Assembly (NCBI GenBank): GCA_015068155.1 | Contig: SVLC01000021.1 | Coordinates: 1-32,463, forward strand | DNA: 32,463 bases | Source: Oscillospiraceae bacterium | Lineage (GTDB): Bacteria; Bacillota; Clostridia; Oscillospirales; Oscillospiraceae | Direction: 5' to 3' | Shown: in pieces, positions 7,263-16,793 of the stretch | How positions within the stretch are numbered: the first letter of the stretch is position 1 | Layout of the letters: the number at the start of each line of letters is the position of its first letter | Notes under the pieces: model-generated | The model's input: the letters and a program-made list of their open reading frames with translations, nothing else | The model's database searches: none | Told to the model about the DNA's origin: nothing | Made by a program: the position numbers and the translations under genes

Positions 7263-8027
7263 TTACGGGATTCTGTAGAGCCGCTTGCCGTTTTCCAGGG
7301 TGATATCCCGGATCTCTTCTACATCGCGCCCCCGAATTTGGGCCAGCCGCTCTGCCATGCGGTAAAGCTTGCCGGGATCGTTCCGCTTGCCCCGGAAGGG
7401 TTCCGGCGCCATATAAGGACAGTCGGTCTCCAGCACGATCCGTTCCAGGGGGATGGCTTCTGCTACTTCAATGGCCTTGCGGGCGTTTTTGAAGGTGAGC
7501 ACCCCGGTAAAGCCGATATACCAACCCCGGTCGATAAGCCATTGGGCCATTTCCACCGAGCCGGAATAGCAATGAAACACACCGGTGACCTCCGGAAATT
7601 CCGCAACGATGACCATGGCATCGCCGTGGGCATCCCGGTCGTGGACGATGACCGGCAGATCCAGTTCCCTGGCCAGCGCCATCTGCAGCCGGAAGGCTCG
7701 CTGCTGGATGTCCCGGGGGATGTCCTCGTAATGATAGTCCAGGCCGATCTCGCCGATGGCTTTCAGTTTGCTGTTTTCCCGGCAGAGCCGGCGGTAAATA
7801 TCCAGCACTTCCTCGTTGACTTCGTCGCAGGCATCGGGATGGGAGCCTACGGCGCCGTAAAGAAAATCGTATTGTCGGGTCAGCGCGTCCACATTCCGGG
7901 AGGACGCCAGGCTGCAGCCGGGGTTCATCACCAGCGCCAGATCTTGCTGGGGCAGGGAGGACAGCAGTTGGGCGCGGTCGGCATCAAAGGCCCGGTCGTC
8001 CATGTGGGCATGGGTATCAAATAACAT
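7263..8027 (-). CDS. tatD: TatD-family metal-dependent DNase
   Basis: A 254-residue TatD/YcfH-type hydrolase of usual length. Metal ligands are visible in order: DTHAHMD (H6, H8), GEIGLDYH (E93), VIVHDRDA (H129), FHCYSG (H152) and ETDCPY (D202). Family members are cytoplasmic 3'-5' exonucleases acting on DNA, and in some cases act on D-aminoacyl substrates; the exact substrate cannot be told. The ATG follows AAGGAGTGACC. It starts 31 bases after the phosphopantetheinyl transferase gene and is probably cotranscribed with it from the promoter at 8581-8609. Confidence 0.9.
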   Translation of the reverse strand: MLFDTHAHMDDRAFDADRAQLLSSLPQQDLALVMNPGCSLASSRNVDALTRQYDFLYGAVGSHPDACDEVNEEVLDIYRRLCRENSKLKAIGEIGLDYHYEDIPRDIQQRAFRLQMALARELDLPVIVHDRDAHGDAMVIVAEFPEVTGVFHCYSGSVEMAQWLIDRGWYIGFTGVLTFKNARKAIEVAEAIPLERIVLETDCPYMAPEPFRGKRNDPGKLYRMAERLAQIRGRDVEEIRDITLENGKRLYRIP

Positions 8028-8058
8028 AAATGGTCACTCCTTTGGGTACGCAGGTTCT

Positions 8059-8541
8059 TCAGGATAAAACGATGGCCACGATGCAGCCGCTGTGATACTG
8101 GATACGGGGGTCATCCAGGGAAAAATCCGTATGCCGGGGATGAAAGCCGATGCCCTCGCCGCTGCGCTTGCCGGCGGCTTCCTTCAGTACCCAGAAAGTC
8201 AGCAGCGCCCTCCGGGGATCGTTGGCCGCGGCAAATTGGGCCAGCTCTCCGTCAGAAAGGATCTTGTCTGCCAGGCGCAGGTCGATGGGGCGATCCAGCT
8301 CCTCCGCGTCGATGCCCACCGGCTGCCGTGCCAGCACGCAAAAGGCGTGGCGTGGCGTGTGGGTGATGGAAAAATGCCAGGGTCCGTGGGCAAAGCAGGG
8401 CTTTCCTTTGGGGCCGGTGAGAATTTCCGGCATGGGGCCGTCTGCGTGGGCGGCGTACAGCGCAGCCAGCAACGCCCGGCCGGCGGCGTGACCGCTTTGC
8501 CCGTCCAGCGGACAGCCGGCGAAATAATATGGCGCGGACAC
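8059..8541 (-). CDS. 4'-phosphopantetheinyl transferase (Sfp-type, short)
   Basis: Transfers phosphopantetheine from CoA to a carrier-protein serine. The diagnostic motifs are GIDAE (76-80) and W-x2-KEA (W117, K120, E121), with an upstream FSITHT (57-62) that matches the family's conserved FS-x-SH region. The 160-residue length is well below typical Sfp (about 225), the shortfall being at the N-terminus. The GTG start at 8541 is chosen because GGGAGG precedes it by 7 bases and because the longer in-frame TTG start at 8598 would lie within the promoter. The partner carrier protein is not in the window. It could serve acyl carrier protein as the genome's AcpS, or a secondary-metabolite carrier. 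Confidence 0.8.
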   Translation of the reverse strand: MSAPYYFAGCPLDGQSGHAAGRALLAALYAAHADGPMPEILTGPKGKPCFAHGPWHFSITHTPRHAFCVLARQPVGIDAEELDRPIDLRLADKILSDGELAQFAAANDPRRALLTFWVLKEAAGKRSGEGIGFHPRHTDFSLDDPRIQYHSGCIVAIVLS

Positions 8542-8580
8542 ACACTCACCTCCCAATGCAGCAGACAAATCTCTTTTGCT

Positions 8581-8609
8581 ATTATAGCCCCAAATCAAAA
8601 AGCTGTCAA
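8581..8609 (-). promoter_or_regulatory. promoter for PPTase-tatD
   Basis: On the minus strand a perfect TTGACA (8609-8604), a 17-base spacer and a perfect TATAAT (8586-8581). Transcription should start near 8574, which rules out the longer start codon at 8598. Confidence 0.9.
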
Positions 8610-8656
8610 CTTTCTTACTGTCGGCGCATAGGCTTTTTCAGTAAGGAGGGATGAAA

Positions 8657-8920
8657 ATGGCGGATGCGGCGCAAATGTCCCACAAATTGACACTGACGGA
8701 GCGAAGCCACATGACCATGACCGGGGTGACGGAGGTGGTCAGCTTTGACGAAAATGCGGTGGTACTGAAGACCTCCCTGGGGCTGCTGACGGTGCACGGT
8801 CAGGGGCTGCAGCTGAAGAACCTTTCGGTGGAAGGCGGGCAGGTAGCGGTGGAAGGCACCGTCTGCGCCTTTGTGTATGAGGAGCCCCGGGGCGGCGGTC
8901 TGCGGCGGCTGTTCCGATGA
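8657..8920 (+). CDS. yabP: sporulation protein YabP
   Basis: An 87-residue YabP/YqfC-type protein: a compact beta-rich domain with the pattern MTGVTEVVSFDENAVVLKTSLG followed, after a short loop, by LTVHGQGLQLKNLSVEGG (motif split here for brevity; residues about 21-64). In Bacillus subtilis YabP is needed for spore coat or cortex formation in the mother cell. The ATG at 8657 is preferred to 8651 because AAGGAGG would abut the first ATG but sits 7 bases from the second. Its stop overlaps the yabQ start by 4 bases (ATGA). No sigma-E-type promoter was confidently identified upstream. Confidence 0.8.
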   Translation: MADAAQMSHKLTLTERSHMTMTGVTEVVSFDENAVVLKTSLGLLTVHGQGLQLKNLSVEGGQVAVEGTVCAFVYEEPRGGGLRRLFR

Positions 8921-9549
8921 CGGCCCCGGCGGTGGCGGCCGCCCGGTTTTGCATAGCCGGAGCGGTGGGCATGGGATTGGGCTGCGGGTATGATATTTTG
9001 CGGCCCTTGCGGCGGAAACATCATGCCTTGCCGGATCTGATATTTGTGGTTGCCATGTTTTACGGCTGGCTGTATGTGAATTTTTCCGTTTGCCAGGGAG
9101 ACCTGCGGTTGGCGTGGCTGGGGGCCATGGCCCTGGGCGGAATTTTATGGGAGGGAACGGCCGGATGGTTGCTGCGGCCGGTGTTTTTTGGATTTTGGCA
9201 GATAATTGGAAAAATTTTACGGGTTTTTACCCTTCCGGTTAGAAAAACATTTCAGTTTTTTGGAAAATTTGCAAAAAAAGTATTTGCAAAATGGAAGAAA
9301 TGGGTTACAATAGGGTGGAGTATTTGCTGCCGTCGGCGGCAAAAAAAGAAAGGTGGCAGGGAGCATGCAGAAAAAAAGACGGCGCTTTCGCCTGGTGTTC
9401 ACCAAGACCAGCCCCCTGGTCAAGTGCCTGATCCTGGCGACGGTGGTTTTATCCACGGTGGCCCTGGTGACGCTCCACGCCGCCATCGAGGAAAATCGCA
9501 GCGAGTACGAGGCCATGCGTCAGTACGCCATGGCCTTGGAGGGAGATAA
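8917..9549 (+). CDS. yabQ: sporulation protein YabQ (C-terminal end uncertain)
   Basis: The first ~140 residues match the YabQ plan: a small membrane protein with hydrophobic segments near 5-25, 40-60, 65-85 and 85-105, then a basic Phe/Lys-rich stretch. YabQ is a forespore-surrounding membrane protein needed for cortex formation in B. subtilis. The start overlaps the yabP stop (ATGA), with only a weak ribosome site, indicating coupling. The open frame continues to 9549, overlapping divIC by 185 bases in another frame, and the tail beyond about residue 145 is low-complexity Arg/Gly/Pro/His, as expected from out-of-frame reading of divIC. Either the true protein carries this tail or an A-run (9341-9347) has a missed or added base. 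Confidence 0.7.
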   Translation: MTAPAVAAARFCIAGAVGMGLGCGYDILRPLRRKHHALPDLIFVVAMFYGWLYVNFSVCQGDLRLAWLGAMALGGILWEGTAGWLLRPVFFGFWQIIGKILRVFTLPVRKTFQFFGKFAKKVFAKWKKWVTIGWSICCRRRQKKKGGREHAEKKTALSPGVHQDQPPGQVPDPGDGGFIHGGPGDAPRRHRGKSQRVRGHASVRHGLGGR

Positions 9550-9667
9550 CCAGGACCTGGATCAGCGGATCGAAGAATTGGGCAGTATCGAAAGCGCCCT
9601 GCGGATCGCTATGGAAGAGCTGGGTCTGGTGCTGCCGGATACCATCGTGATCACCCCCGGCAATTGA
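9365..9667 (+). CDS. divIC: septum formation initiator DivIC/FtsB-like
   Basis: A 100-residue bitopic protein: basic N-terminus (KKRRRFR), one transmembrane segment (about 18-38) and an extracytoplasmic coiled coil (about 42-78) ending in a short C-terminal motif. This is the DivIC/FtsB pattern, a divisome component that works with FtsL and DivIB. ATG 9365 is preferred over GTG 9353 because AGGTGG lies 8 bases upstream. The order yabP-yabQ-divIC-S1 gene is the same as in Bacillus and many Clostridia, which supports the call. Confidence 0.85.
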   Translation: MQKKRRRFRLVFTKTSPLVKCLILATVVLSTVALVTLHAAIEENRSEYEAMRQYAMALEGDNQDLDQRIEELGSIESALRIAMEELGLVLPDTIVITPGN

Positions 9668-9693
9668 AAATTTGGAAGGAAGCAAAGCAAACT

Positions 9694-10143
9694 ATGGAGT
9701 TAACTGTCGGCGACGTTTTAGAAGGTAAGATCAAATCCATCACCAATTTCGGCGCATTTGTGGCCCTGCCCGAGAATAAGACCGGTATGGTACATATTTC
9801 CGAGGTGGCCAATGCCTATGTCAGCGATATCCGCCAGCATCTGACGGAGGGTCAGGATGTAAAGGTGGTGGTCATCGGGCTGGAAAACGGCAAGGTGAAC
9901 CTGTCCATCAAGCGGCTGCAGCCCCGCCCTGTCCGGGAGAATGCGTCCCACAGGGAAAACCGCCCCGCCCCCGAAGGCCGGGCGCAGAATCGTCCTGTTG
10001 CTGCCGCCCCTGCGCCGGCGCCGACTCCGAAAACTGCCGACCAGTTGTTTGAAGAAAAGCTGAAGGCGTTTATGGCGGAGTCCGATTCCAAGATCGCCGC
10101 CTGCAAGCAGTATTCTGACCGATCCAGAGGCCGCAGAAGATAA
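9694..10143 (+). CDS. yabR: S1 RNA-binding domain protein, YabR-like
   Basis: A 149-residue protein with an N-terminal S1 domain (about 1-72): GDVLEGKIKSITNFGAFV, then TGMVHISEVA and VNLSIKRL. A proline/alanine- and arginine-rich linker and a short helical, basic C-terminus follow. The family (YabR, general stress protein 13-like) binds RNA and may be ribosome-associated. The start is placed at ATG 9694, where the typical MELTVGDV begins; an upstream TTG at 9664 overlaps the divIC stop. The ribosome site (GGAAGGA) is rather far, about 13 bases away. The gene is followed by a terminator and ends the sporulation/division cluster. Confidence 0.8.
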   Translation: MELTVGDVLEGKIKSITNFGAFVALPENKTGMVHISEVANAYVSDIRQHLTEGQDVKVVVIGLENGKVNLSIKRLQPRPVRENASHRENRPAPEGRAQNRPVAAAPAPAPTPKTADQLFEEKLKAFMAESDSKIAACKQYSDRSRGRRR

Positions 10144-10146
10144 TCC

Positions 10147-10170
10147 AGAGGGCTGCTGTGCGGCCCTTTT
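10147..10170 (+). terminator. terminator after yabR
   Basis: AGGGCTGC (10149-10156) pairs with GCGGCCCT (10160-10167), including one T-G pair, with a TGT loop followed by TTTT. Confidence 0.75.
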
Positions 10171-10242
10171 CGCGCATCCTAAAAGCGGAGCGCCCACGGT
10201 TTCGCAGAGAAACGGCGGTCAGCTTCGGGAAAAGGAGAAAAA

Positions 10243-10941
10243 ATGGCAAATGTAGTGATCACCGGCGGTAGCCGGGGTATCGGCAGGGCAGCGGTGGAGC
10301 TGTTCGCTGCCAGGGGGGACCGGGTGTGGTTCCTCTATGAAAAAAACCACGCCGCAGCCTGCCGGGTGGAAGCGGCTACCGGCGCCACGGCCATCTGCTG
10401 TGATGTGGCGGATCGGCGGGCGGTGTATCGGGCCTTCGAAGCCATCCCGGATGTGGATATTCTGATCTGCAATGCCGGCATCATGCATTTCGGTCTTATG
10501 AGCCGGATGGAAGAAGCGGACTGGGATCGGATCTTTGCCGTTAATGTTAAAGGCGTTTACAATTGCGTAGGCGCGGCAATGCCGTCATTTTTGAAAAAAC
10601 AGGCCGGCTGTATCATCACCGTCTCCTCTATGTGGGGCCAGGTGGGCGCGTCCTGTGAGGCGGCCTATTCTGCCACCAAGGGCGCCCTCATCGCCATGAC
10701 CAAGGCGCTGGCCAAGGAACTGGGGCCCAGCGGTATCCGGGTCAACTGCGTCTCGCCCGGCGTGATTCTGACGGATATGTGCGCCGGATTGGACCAAGAA
10801 ACCCTGGACGGCCTGGCGGAAGAGAGCTGTGTGGGCCGCAACGGAACGCCGGCGGATGTGGCCAAGGCCTTTGGATATTTGGCTGATGCGGATTTTGTGA
10901 CCGGCCAGGTGATTCCCGTCAATGGCGGATTCGTGATGTAA
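10243..10941 (+). CDS. short-chain dehydrogenase/reductase (FabG-like)
   Basis: A 232-residue classical SDR. The NAD(P)-binding TGGSRGIG (7-14), the NAG motif (77-79) and the catalytic tetrad N101, S129, Y142, K146 are all present, and the C-terminus ends VNGGFVM as in FabG-like enzymes. It reduces or oxidises a carbonyl/hydroxyl substrate in the cytoplasm; 3-oxoacyl-ACP reductase is possible but the substrate is not determined. The residue after the second beta strand does not clearly indicate NADH or NADPH. The ribosome site AAAAGGAG lies just upstream. It follows a terminator, so it probably has its own promoter, which I did not locate. Confidence 0.8.
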   Translation: MANVVITGGSRGIGRAAVELFAARGDRVWFLYEKNHAAACRVEAATGATAICCDVADRRAVYRAFEAIPDVDILICNAGIMHFGLMSRMEEADWDRIFAVNVKGVYNCVGAAMPSFLKKQAGCIITVSSMWGQVGASCEAAYSATKGALIAMTKALAKELGPSGIRVNCVSPGVILTDMCAGLDQETLDGLAEESCVGRNGTPADVAKAFGYLADADFVTGQVIPVNGGFVM

Positions 10942-11010
10942 AAAGGCATGGCTGCGCAAATAACAATTTGTTTTGTAAGGAACTTTATTTTTAAAAAGGA
11001 GACATAGATT

Positions 11011-11451
11011 ATGCGTATTTCTATTGGTTGCGATCATGGCGCGCTGGACCTGAAGAACAAGGTGGTCCTGCATCTGCAGAGCCGGGGATTTGAGGTGGCC
11101 GATTTTGGCACCTATACCTCCGAATCCTGCGACTATCCCGATTTTGCATCCGCTGCCGCTATCGCTGTGGCCCGTGGCAACTGCGACAAGGGCATCGTGC
11201 TGTGCACCACCGGCATTGGCGTTTCCATTGTGGCCAACAAGGTGGACGGCATCCGCTGCGCCCTGCTGAGTGACCTGAAGTCCGCGGAAATGACCCGCCT
11301 GCACAACGATACCAACATGATGGCCATGGGCGCCGGCATCGTGCCGGAGGAGCTGGCTTTGCAGATCGTGGACAAGTGGCTGGATACGCCCTTCTCCAAC
11401 GAACCCCGCCACCAACGCCGTATTGACAAGGTCATGGCCCTGGAAAAATAA
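11011..11451 (+). CDS. rpiB: ribose-5-phosphate isomerase B
   Basis: A 146-residue RpiB/LacAB-type isomerase of usual length, interconverting ribose 5-phosphate and ribulose 5-phosphate in the pentose phosphate pathway. Diagnostic features are GCDHGALDLK (D8, H9), DYPDFA (41-46), CTTGIG (65-70) with the catalytic Cys65, and RLHNDTN (H98). Related enzymes use allose 6-phosphate. The ATG follows AAAAGGAGACATAGATT. It lies 69 bases after the SDR gene and may be cotranscribed with it. Confidence 0.9.
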   Translation: MRISIGCDHGALDLKNKVVLHLQSRGFEVADFGTYTSESCDYPDFASAAAIAVARGNCDKGIVLCTTGIGVSIVANKVDGIRCALLSDLKSAEMTRLHNDTNMMAMGAGIVPEELALQIVDKWLDTPFSNEPRHQRRIDKVMALEK

Positions 11452-11456
11452 AAAAA

Positions 11457-11484
11457 GAGCAGAGCCGAACAGGCTCTGCTTTTT
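11457..11484. terminator. bidirectional terminator
   Basis: A perfect 9-base stem (AGCAGAGCC, 11458-11466; GGCTCTGCT, 11472-11480), 5-base loop, A-run before and T-run after, between convergent genes. The T-run overlaps the stop codon of the minus-strand gene. Confidence 0.9.
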
Positions 11485-11896
11485 AGGTTTTCTTGACGAA
11501 TTTTTCCCGGCACTTGGGACAGGTGATGGCGATCTTACCCTTGCCTTTGGGCACCCGGACGGATTGCTTGCACTTGGGGCAGGCGAAATATTTGTGTTCC
11601 CGATCCTTCAGCCGTTCCAGCAGATTCAGATACCGCCGGTTTTCCCGGTGACGCCGGTAGGTGTTGCGGGACAGGCTGCGGAAGATCACCACGCCCATCA
11701 GTCCGTAAGCTGCCAGCACGGCTACCAGATTCAGCACCGGATTCTGCAGAAAAACGGACAGCAGTACAAAGATCACCGCGATCCACAGCAGCAGGGAGTT
11801 GAGTTTGTCGGTGCCGTATCGGCCCATCATAAACCGCTGCAAGCCCATTTTTAGTTTGAAGCCGACCCGGCGAAACCAGTTTGCGATGCCGTTCAT
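11483..11896 (-). CDS. small membrane protein with C-terminal zinc ribbon
   Basis: A 137-residue protein. An amphipathic basic N-terminus (1-30) precedes two transmembrane segments (about 34-50 and 54-73), then a basic linker and a zinc ribbon with CPKC (C106-C109) and CPKC (C126-C129). The hydrophobic hairpin places the ribbon on the same, presumably cytoplasmic, side as the N-terminus. It resembles unnamed membrane zinc-ribbon proteins of Clostridia; no function can be given. The ATG follows AAGGTGG. It has its own promoter, divergent from typA. Confidence 0.65.
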   Translation of the reverse strand: MNGIANWFRRVGFKLKMGLQRFMMGRYGTDKLNSLLLWIAVIFVLLSVFLQNPVLNLVAVLAAYGLMGVVIFRSLSRNTYRRHRENRRYLNLLERLKDREHKYFACPKCKQSVRVPKGKGKIAITCPKCREKFVKKT

Positions 11897-11933
11897 AGCA
11901 GAACCACCTTGTTTTGCAAGTATTTATGTCTTT

Positions 11934-11961
11934 ATTATATGTTAAAATATGAACAATTCAA
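11934..11961 (-). promoter_or_regulatory. promoter for the zinc-ribbon membrane protein
   Basis: On the minus strand TTGAAT (11961-11956), a 16-base spacer and a perfect TATAAT (11939-11934). Confidence 0.7.
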
Positions 11962-12062
11962 CAAATTCCGGAAGAATTCACAGAATGTTTAATAAAAAAT
12001 CCTTGCACGGCATACAAAAACCGGTAAAAGTGTCCGCCGCACATAAATTTTTGGAAAAATTC

Positions 12063-12091
12063 TTGCAATGTGACGCTGGTTGTGCTATTAT
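12063..12091 (+). promoter_or_regulatory. promoter for typA
   Basis: TTGCAA (12063-12068), a 17-base spacer and TATTAT (12086-12091) with a TG one base upstream (extended -10). Confidence 0.65.
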
Positions 12092-12130
12092 TTTAAGTTG
12101 GAAGATTATGATATAGAGGAGTGCATAGAT

Positions 12131-13960
12131 ATGGCATCTCAAAAAAATATTCGCAATATCGCCATCATTGCTCACGTCGACCACGGCAAAACCACCCTGG
12201 TGGACGAGATGCTGAAGCAAGGTGGCATTTACCGGGAGAACCAGGTGACCCAGGATCGGGTCATGGACTCCGGCGACCTGGAACGGGAGCGCGGCATTAC
12301 GATTTTGGCCAAGAACACTTCCGTGCATTACAAGGATTATAAGATCAACATTGTGGATACCCCCGGCCACGCCGACTTTGGCGGCGAGGTGGAACGGATC
12401 CTGAAGATGGTCAACGGCGTTATTCTGCTGGTGGACGCCGCCGAAGGCCCCATGCCCCAGACCCGGTTCGTGCTGCAGAAGGCGTTGGAGCTGGGCCACA
12501 AGGTCATTGTGGCGGTCAACAAGGTGGACAAGCCTGATGCCCGCATCCATGAAGTGATGGACGAGGTGCTGGAACTGCTGCTGGACCTGGATGCCACCGA
12601 CGAGCAGTTTAACAGTCCCACCGTGTTCTGCTCCGGCCGTCAGGGTACCGCCAGTTATTCTCCCGACGAGATGGGCAGCAATCTGGAACCGCTGTTTGAG
12701 ACCATTGTGAAATATATCGATGCCCCCAGCGGCGATGAGACCGCGCCGCTGCAGCTGCTGGTCAGCTCCATCGACTATAACGAGTATGTGGGCCGCATTG
12801 CCATTGGCCGGATCGAACGGGGTACCATCAAGGTAAACCAGGAAGTGGCTATCTGCGATTACCACAACCCGGAAATGAAGCAGAAGGGCAAGGTGGTGGC
12901 CCTCTATGCCTTCGACGGTTTGGGCAAAGCCCCCGTCCAGGAGGCCTCCGCCGGTGAGATCGTGGCGCTGTCCGGTATGGCGGATATCACCATCGGCCGC
13001 ACGCTTTGCGCCGTGGAAAAGCCGGAGCCGCTGCCCTTTGTAAAGATCTCCGATCCCACCATTGAAATGACCTTTGCGGTGAACGATTCCCCCTTTGCCG
13101 GCAAGGAAGGCAAATATGTTACCTCCCGCAATCTCCGGGACCGGCTGGAAAAGGAACTTTTGAAGGATGTTTCTCTGCATGTGACCGAGCAGGGCACCGA
13201 TGCGTTCAATGTGGCCGGCCGTGGTGAAATGCATCTGTCCATTCTGATGGAGACCATGCGCCGGGAAGGTTTTGAGTTCTCCGTTTCCACCCCCCGGGTG
13301 CTGACCAAGGTCATCGACGGCAAGGTCTGCGAGCCCATTGAACGGATGGTGGCGGATGTGCCGGAGGAGTGCATGGGCGCGGTGATCGAAAAAATGGGCC
13401 GCCGCAAGGGCGATCTTTTGGGCATGACTCCCATGGGCAGCCGCTATCGCCTAGAGTTTAAGGTCCCCTCCCGGGGTCTGTTTGGCTACCGCAGCGAATT
13501 CCTCACCGACACCAAGGGAGAAGGCATCATGTCCTCTGTGCTGGATTCCTACGCGCCCATGAAGGGCGAGATCGAGCGCCGTCTGGTGGGCAGCCTGATC
13601 GCTCACGAAAGCGGCGAGGCCGTAGCCTATGGCCTGGGCGCTGCCCAGGAGCGCGGCGCGCTGTTTATTGCCCCCGGCACCCAGGTGTATGCCGGCATGG
13701 TGGTGGGTATCTGCAGCCGCAACGAGGATATGACCGTTAATGTATGTAAGCGCAAGCAACTGACCAATATGCGTGCTTCCGGTTCGGATGATGCCATCCG
13801 CCTGGTGACCCCCAAGGTGTTCAGCCTGGAGCAGTGCCTGGAATTCCTGGCTGACGACGAACTGCTGGAATGCACCCCCAAGAGTCTGCGTATCCGCAAG
13901 CGGATCCTGGATCACGGCATCCGTATGCGGGAGCTGATGAAGCGCAGAAACCAGGAATGA
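12131..13960 (+). CDS. typA: translational GTPase TypA/BipA
   Basis: A 609-residue protein, full length for TypA. The G motifs are AHVDHGKTT (14-22), RGIT (54-57), DTPGH (76-80) and NKVD (130-133). EF-G-like domains and the TypA-specific C-terminal domain follow (SRGLFGYRSEFLTDT and the basic NVCKRKQLTNMRASGSD region). TypA binds ribosomes and supports 50S assembly and growth under stress or cold. The ATG at 12131 follows GAGGAG with about 9-base spacing; the longer open frame from 12080 begins inside the promoter. A lipoprotein gene follows after 16 bases, probably in the same transcript. Confidence 0.95.
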   Translation: MASQKNIRNIAIIAHVDHGKTTLVDEMLKQGGIYRENQVTQDRVMDSGDLERERGITILAKNTSVHYKDYKINIVDTPGHADFGGEVERILKMVNGVILLVDAAEGPMPQTRFVLQKALELGHKVIVAVNKVDKPDARIHEVMDEVLELLLDLDATDEQFNSPTVFCSGRQGTASYSPDEMGSNLEPLFETIVKYIDAPSGDETAPLQLLVSSIDYNEYVGRIAIGRIERGTIKVNQEVAICDYHNPEMKQKGKVVALYAFDGLGKAPVQEASAGEIVALSGMADITIGRTLCAVEKPEPLPFVKISDPTIEMTFAVNDSPFAGKEGKYVTSRNLRDRLEKELLKDVSLHVTEQGTDAFNVAGRGEMHLSILMETMRREGFEFSVSTPRVLTKVIDGKVCEPIERMVADVPEECMGAVIEKMGRRKGDLLGMTPMGSRYRLEFKVPSRGLFGYRSEFLTDTKGEGIMSSVLDSYAPMKGEIERRLVGSLIAHESGEAVAYGLGAAQERGALFIAPGTQVYAGMVVGICSRNEDMTVNVCKRKQLTNMRASGSDDAIRLVTPKVFSLEQCLEFLADDELLECTPKSLRIRKRILDHGIRMRELMKRRNQE

Positions 13961-13976
13961 TCCCGGAGGTAATACT

Positions 13977-14729
13977 ATGAAAATGCTGAAAGTTATGTTG
14001 GTGGCGGCGATGCTGACGGTCATGCTCAGCGGCTGCGGCGAATGTAATCACCAATGGCTGCCTGCCGATTGCCAGACCCCCAAAACCTGCTATCACTGCG
14101 GCCTGACCGAGGGTGAACCCAATGACAAGCACCTGTGGGAAGATGCCACCACGGAAAGGCCCAAGACCTGCAGCGTCTGCGGCAAGACCGAAGGTGACAT
14201 CATCGACGCCGACGAACGGTTTACCACTGCCGCCTGCAAGGATCTGTTCGGTAACTGGCAGGCAAAATACGAGATTCCCGCTGACCGGCTGAGTATGGCC
14301 GATCTGACGATGCAGATGCGCATCACCTACACCTTCTATAACGATGGCGAGGTGCGTATCGAAGTGGAGGTCATGAATGTATCCAACCTGACCGATCAGG
14401 TGGCCCAGCGGCTGAGCCAGATCATGTACGACCAGTACAGCCAGCAGGGCATGACCCAGGCCCAGGCGGATGCCGCCTGCATGGAGCTTCATGGCCAGAC
14501 CGTACAGGCCTTCTGCCAGCAGCGGGCCAAGACGGTGGTGGATGTGATGGATTCCGTAGAGGAAAAGGTCTATTATGTAGAAGAAGGCGTGCTGTATATC
14601 GGCGACGATTGGGGCTCCAGCTTCCAGAGCTATGAATTCCGAATGGATGAAAACGGCAAAATGGAGATGGACGACGAGCAACTGGAGCAGACCCTGGAGT
14701 TTGTCCGCATGGCCACCGCGACCAAGTAA
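13977..14729 (+). CDS. lipoprotein with two Cys-pair repeats
   Basis: A 250-residue exported protein. A short signal peptide ends in a lipobox (LSGC, lipidated Cys20). Two copies of a small motif follow: H-x-W ... P-K-T-C-x2-C-G-x-T-E-G at about 25-46 and 52-73 (Cys pairs 38/41 and 65/68). Such repeats occur in many surface proteins of gut Firmicutes and may bind metal or form disulphides. The rest (about 85-250) is a hydrophilic alpha/beta region with an Asp/Glu-rich C-terminus, without a family I recognise. The ATG follows CGGAGGTAATACT, 16 bases after typA. The link with typA looks positional rather than functional. Confidence 0.7.
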   Translation: MKMLKVMLVAAMLTVMLSGCGECNHQWLPADCQTPKTCYHCGLTEGEPNDKHLWEDATTERPKTCSVCGKTEGDIIDADERFTTAACKDLFGNWQAKYEIPADRLSMADLTMQMRITYTFYNDGEVRIEVEVMNVSNLTDQVAQRLSQIMYDQYSQQGMTQAQADAACMELHGQTVQAFCQQRAKTVVDVMDSVEEKVYYVEEGVLYIGDDWGSSFQSYEFRMDENGKMEMDDEQLEQTLEFVRMATATK

Positions 14730-14740
14730 AAACCGATGAA

Positions 14741-14770
14741 AATGCCCCGACCGTAAGGCCGGGGCATTTG
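14741..14770. terminator. bidirectional terminator
   Basis: A 10-base perfect stem (AAATGCCCCG, 14741-14750; CGGGGCATTT, 14761-14770) closes a small inner CC/GG helix with a GTAA loop. It separates the lipoprotein gene and groEL. Confidence 0.85.
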
Positions 14771-14777
14771 CTGTATC

Positions 14778-16412
<1,635 letters not shown>

Positions 16413-16420
16413 CTACCTCC

Positions 16421-16696
16421 TTATTCGGTAACGACAGCCAGGATGTCATCCTGCTTGACAAATTTGTAGTCCACCTTGTCGATGGTCACATCGGTGCCGG
16501 CAAACTTGCCGACCACTACCTTTTCGCCGGCCTTGACGGTCATTTCCACGTCCTTGGTGCCGGGGCCGACAGATACGATCTCGTAGATCATGGGCTTTTC
16601 CTTGTTGGTGGTGGCAAGGATGATGCCGGAAGCGGTGGTCTCCGCTGCTTCATGCTGCTTCAGCAGAACATTGTCTGCCATAGGCTTCAGTTTCAT
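16421..16696 (-). CDS. groES: co-chaperonin GroES (10 kDa)
   Basis: A 91-residue GroES: MKLKPMADNVLLK start, mobile-loop region with TTASGIILAT (about 20-29), the conserved VGPGTKD (42-48 region) and the closing YKFVKQDDILAVV. It caps the GroEL ring. The ATG at 16696 follows GGGAGG by 7 bases; a longer in-frame TTG start at 16711 would overlap that ribosome site. First gene of the groES-groEL operon. Confidence 0.95.
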   Translation of the reverse strand: MKLKPMADNVLLKQHEAAETTASGIILATTNKEKPMIYEIVSVGPGTKDVEMTVKAGEKVVVGKFAGTDVTIDKVDYKFVKQDDILAVVTE

Positions 16697-16763
16697 TTGA
16701 TTACCTCCCAAAATGTATTCAAATTGCGGGTGTGGGCCGAAGCTCCCCTGCTTTTTTATGTAT

Positions 16764-16790
16764 TTAGCACTCTGCGGTCCTGAGTGCTAA
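16764..16790 (-). promoter_or_regulatory. CIRCE operator (HrcA binding site)
   Basis: TTAGCACTC, 9 bases, GAGTGCTAA: a perfect match to the CIRCE element, lying in the groES leader just downstream of the -10. It implies heat-shock control by HrcA, whose gene is not in this window. Confidence 0.97.
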
Positions 16791-16793
16791 GAT

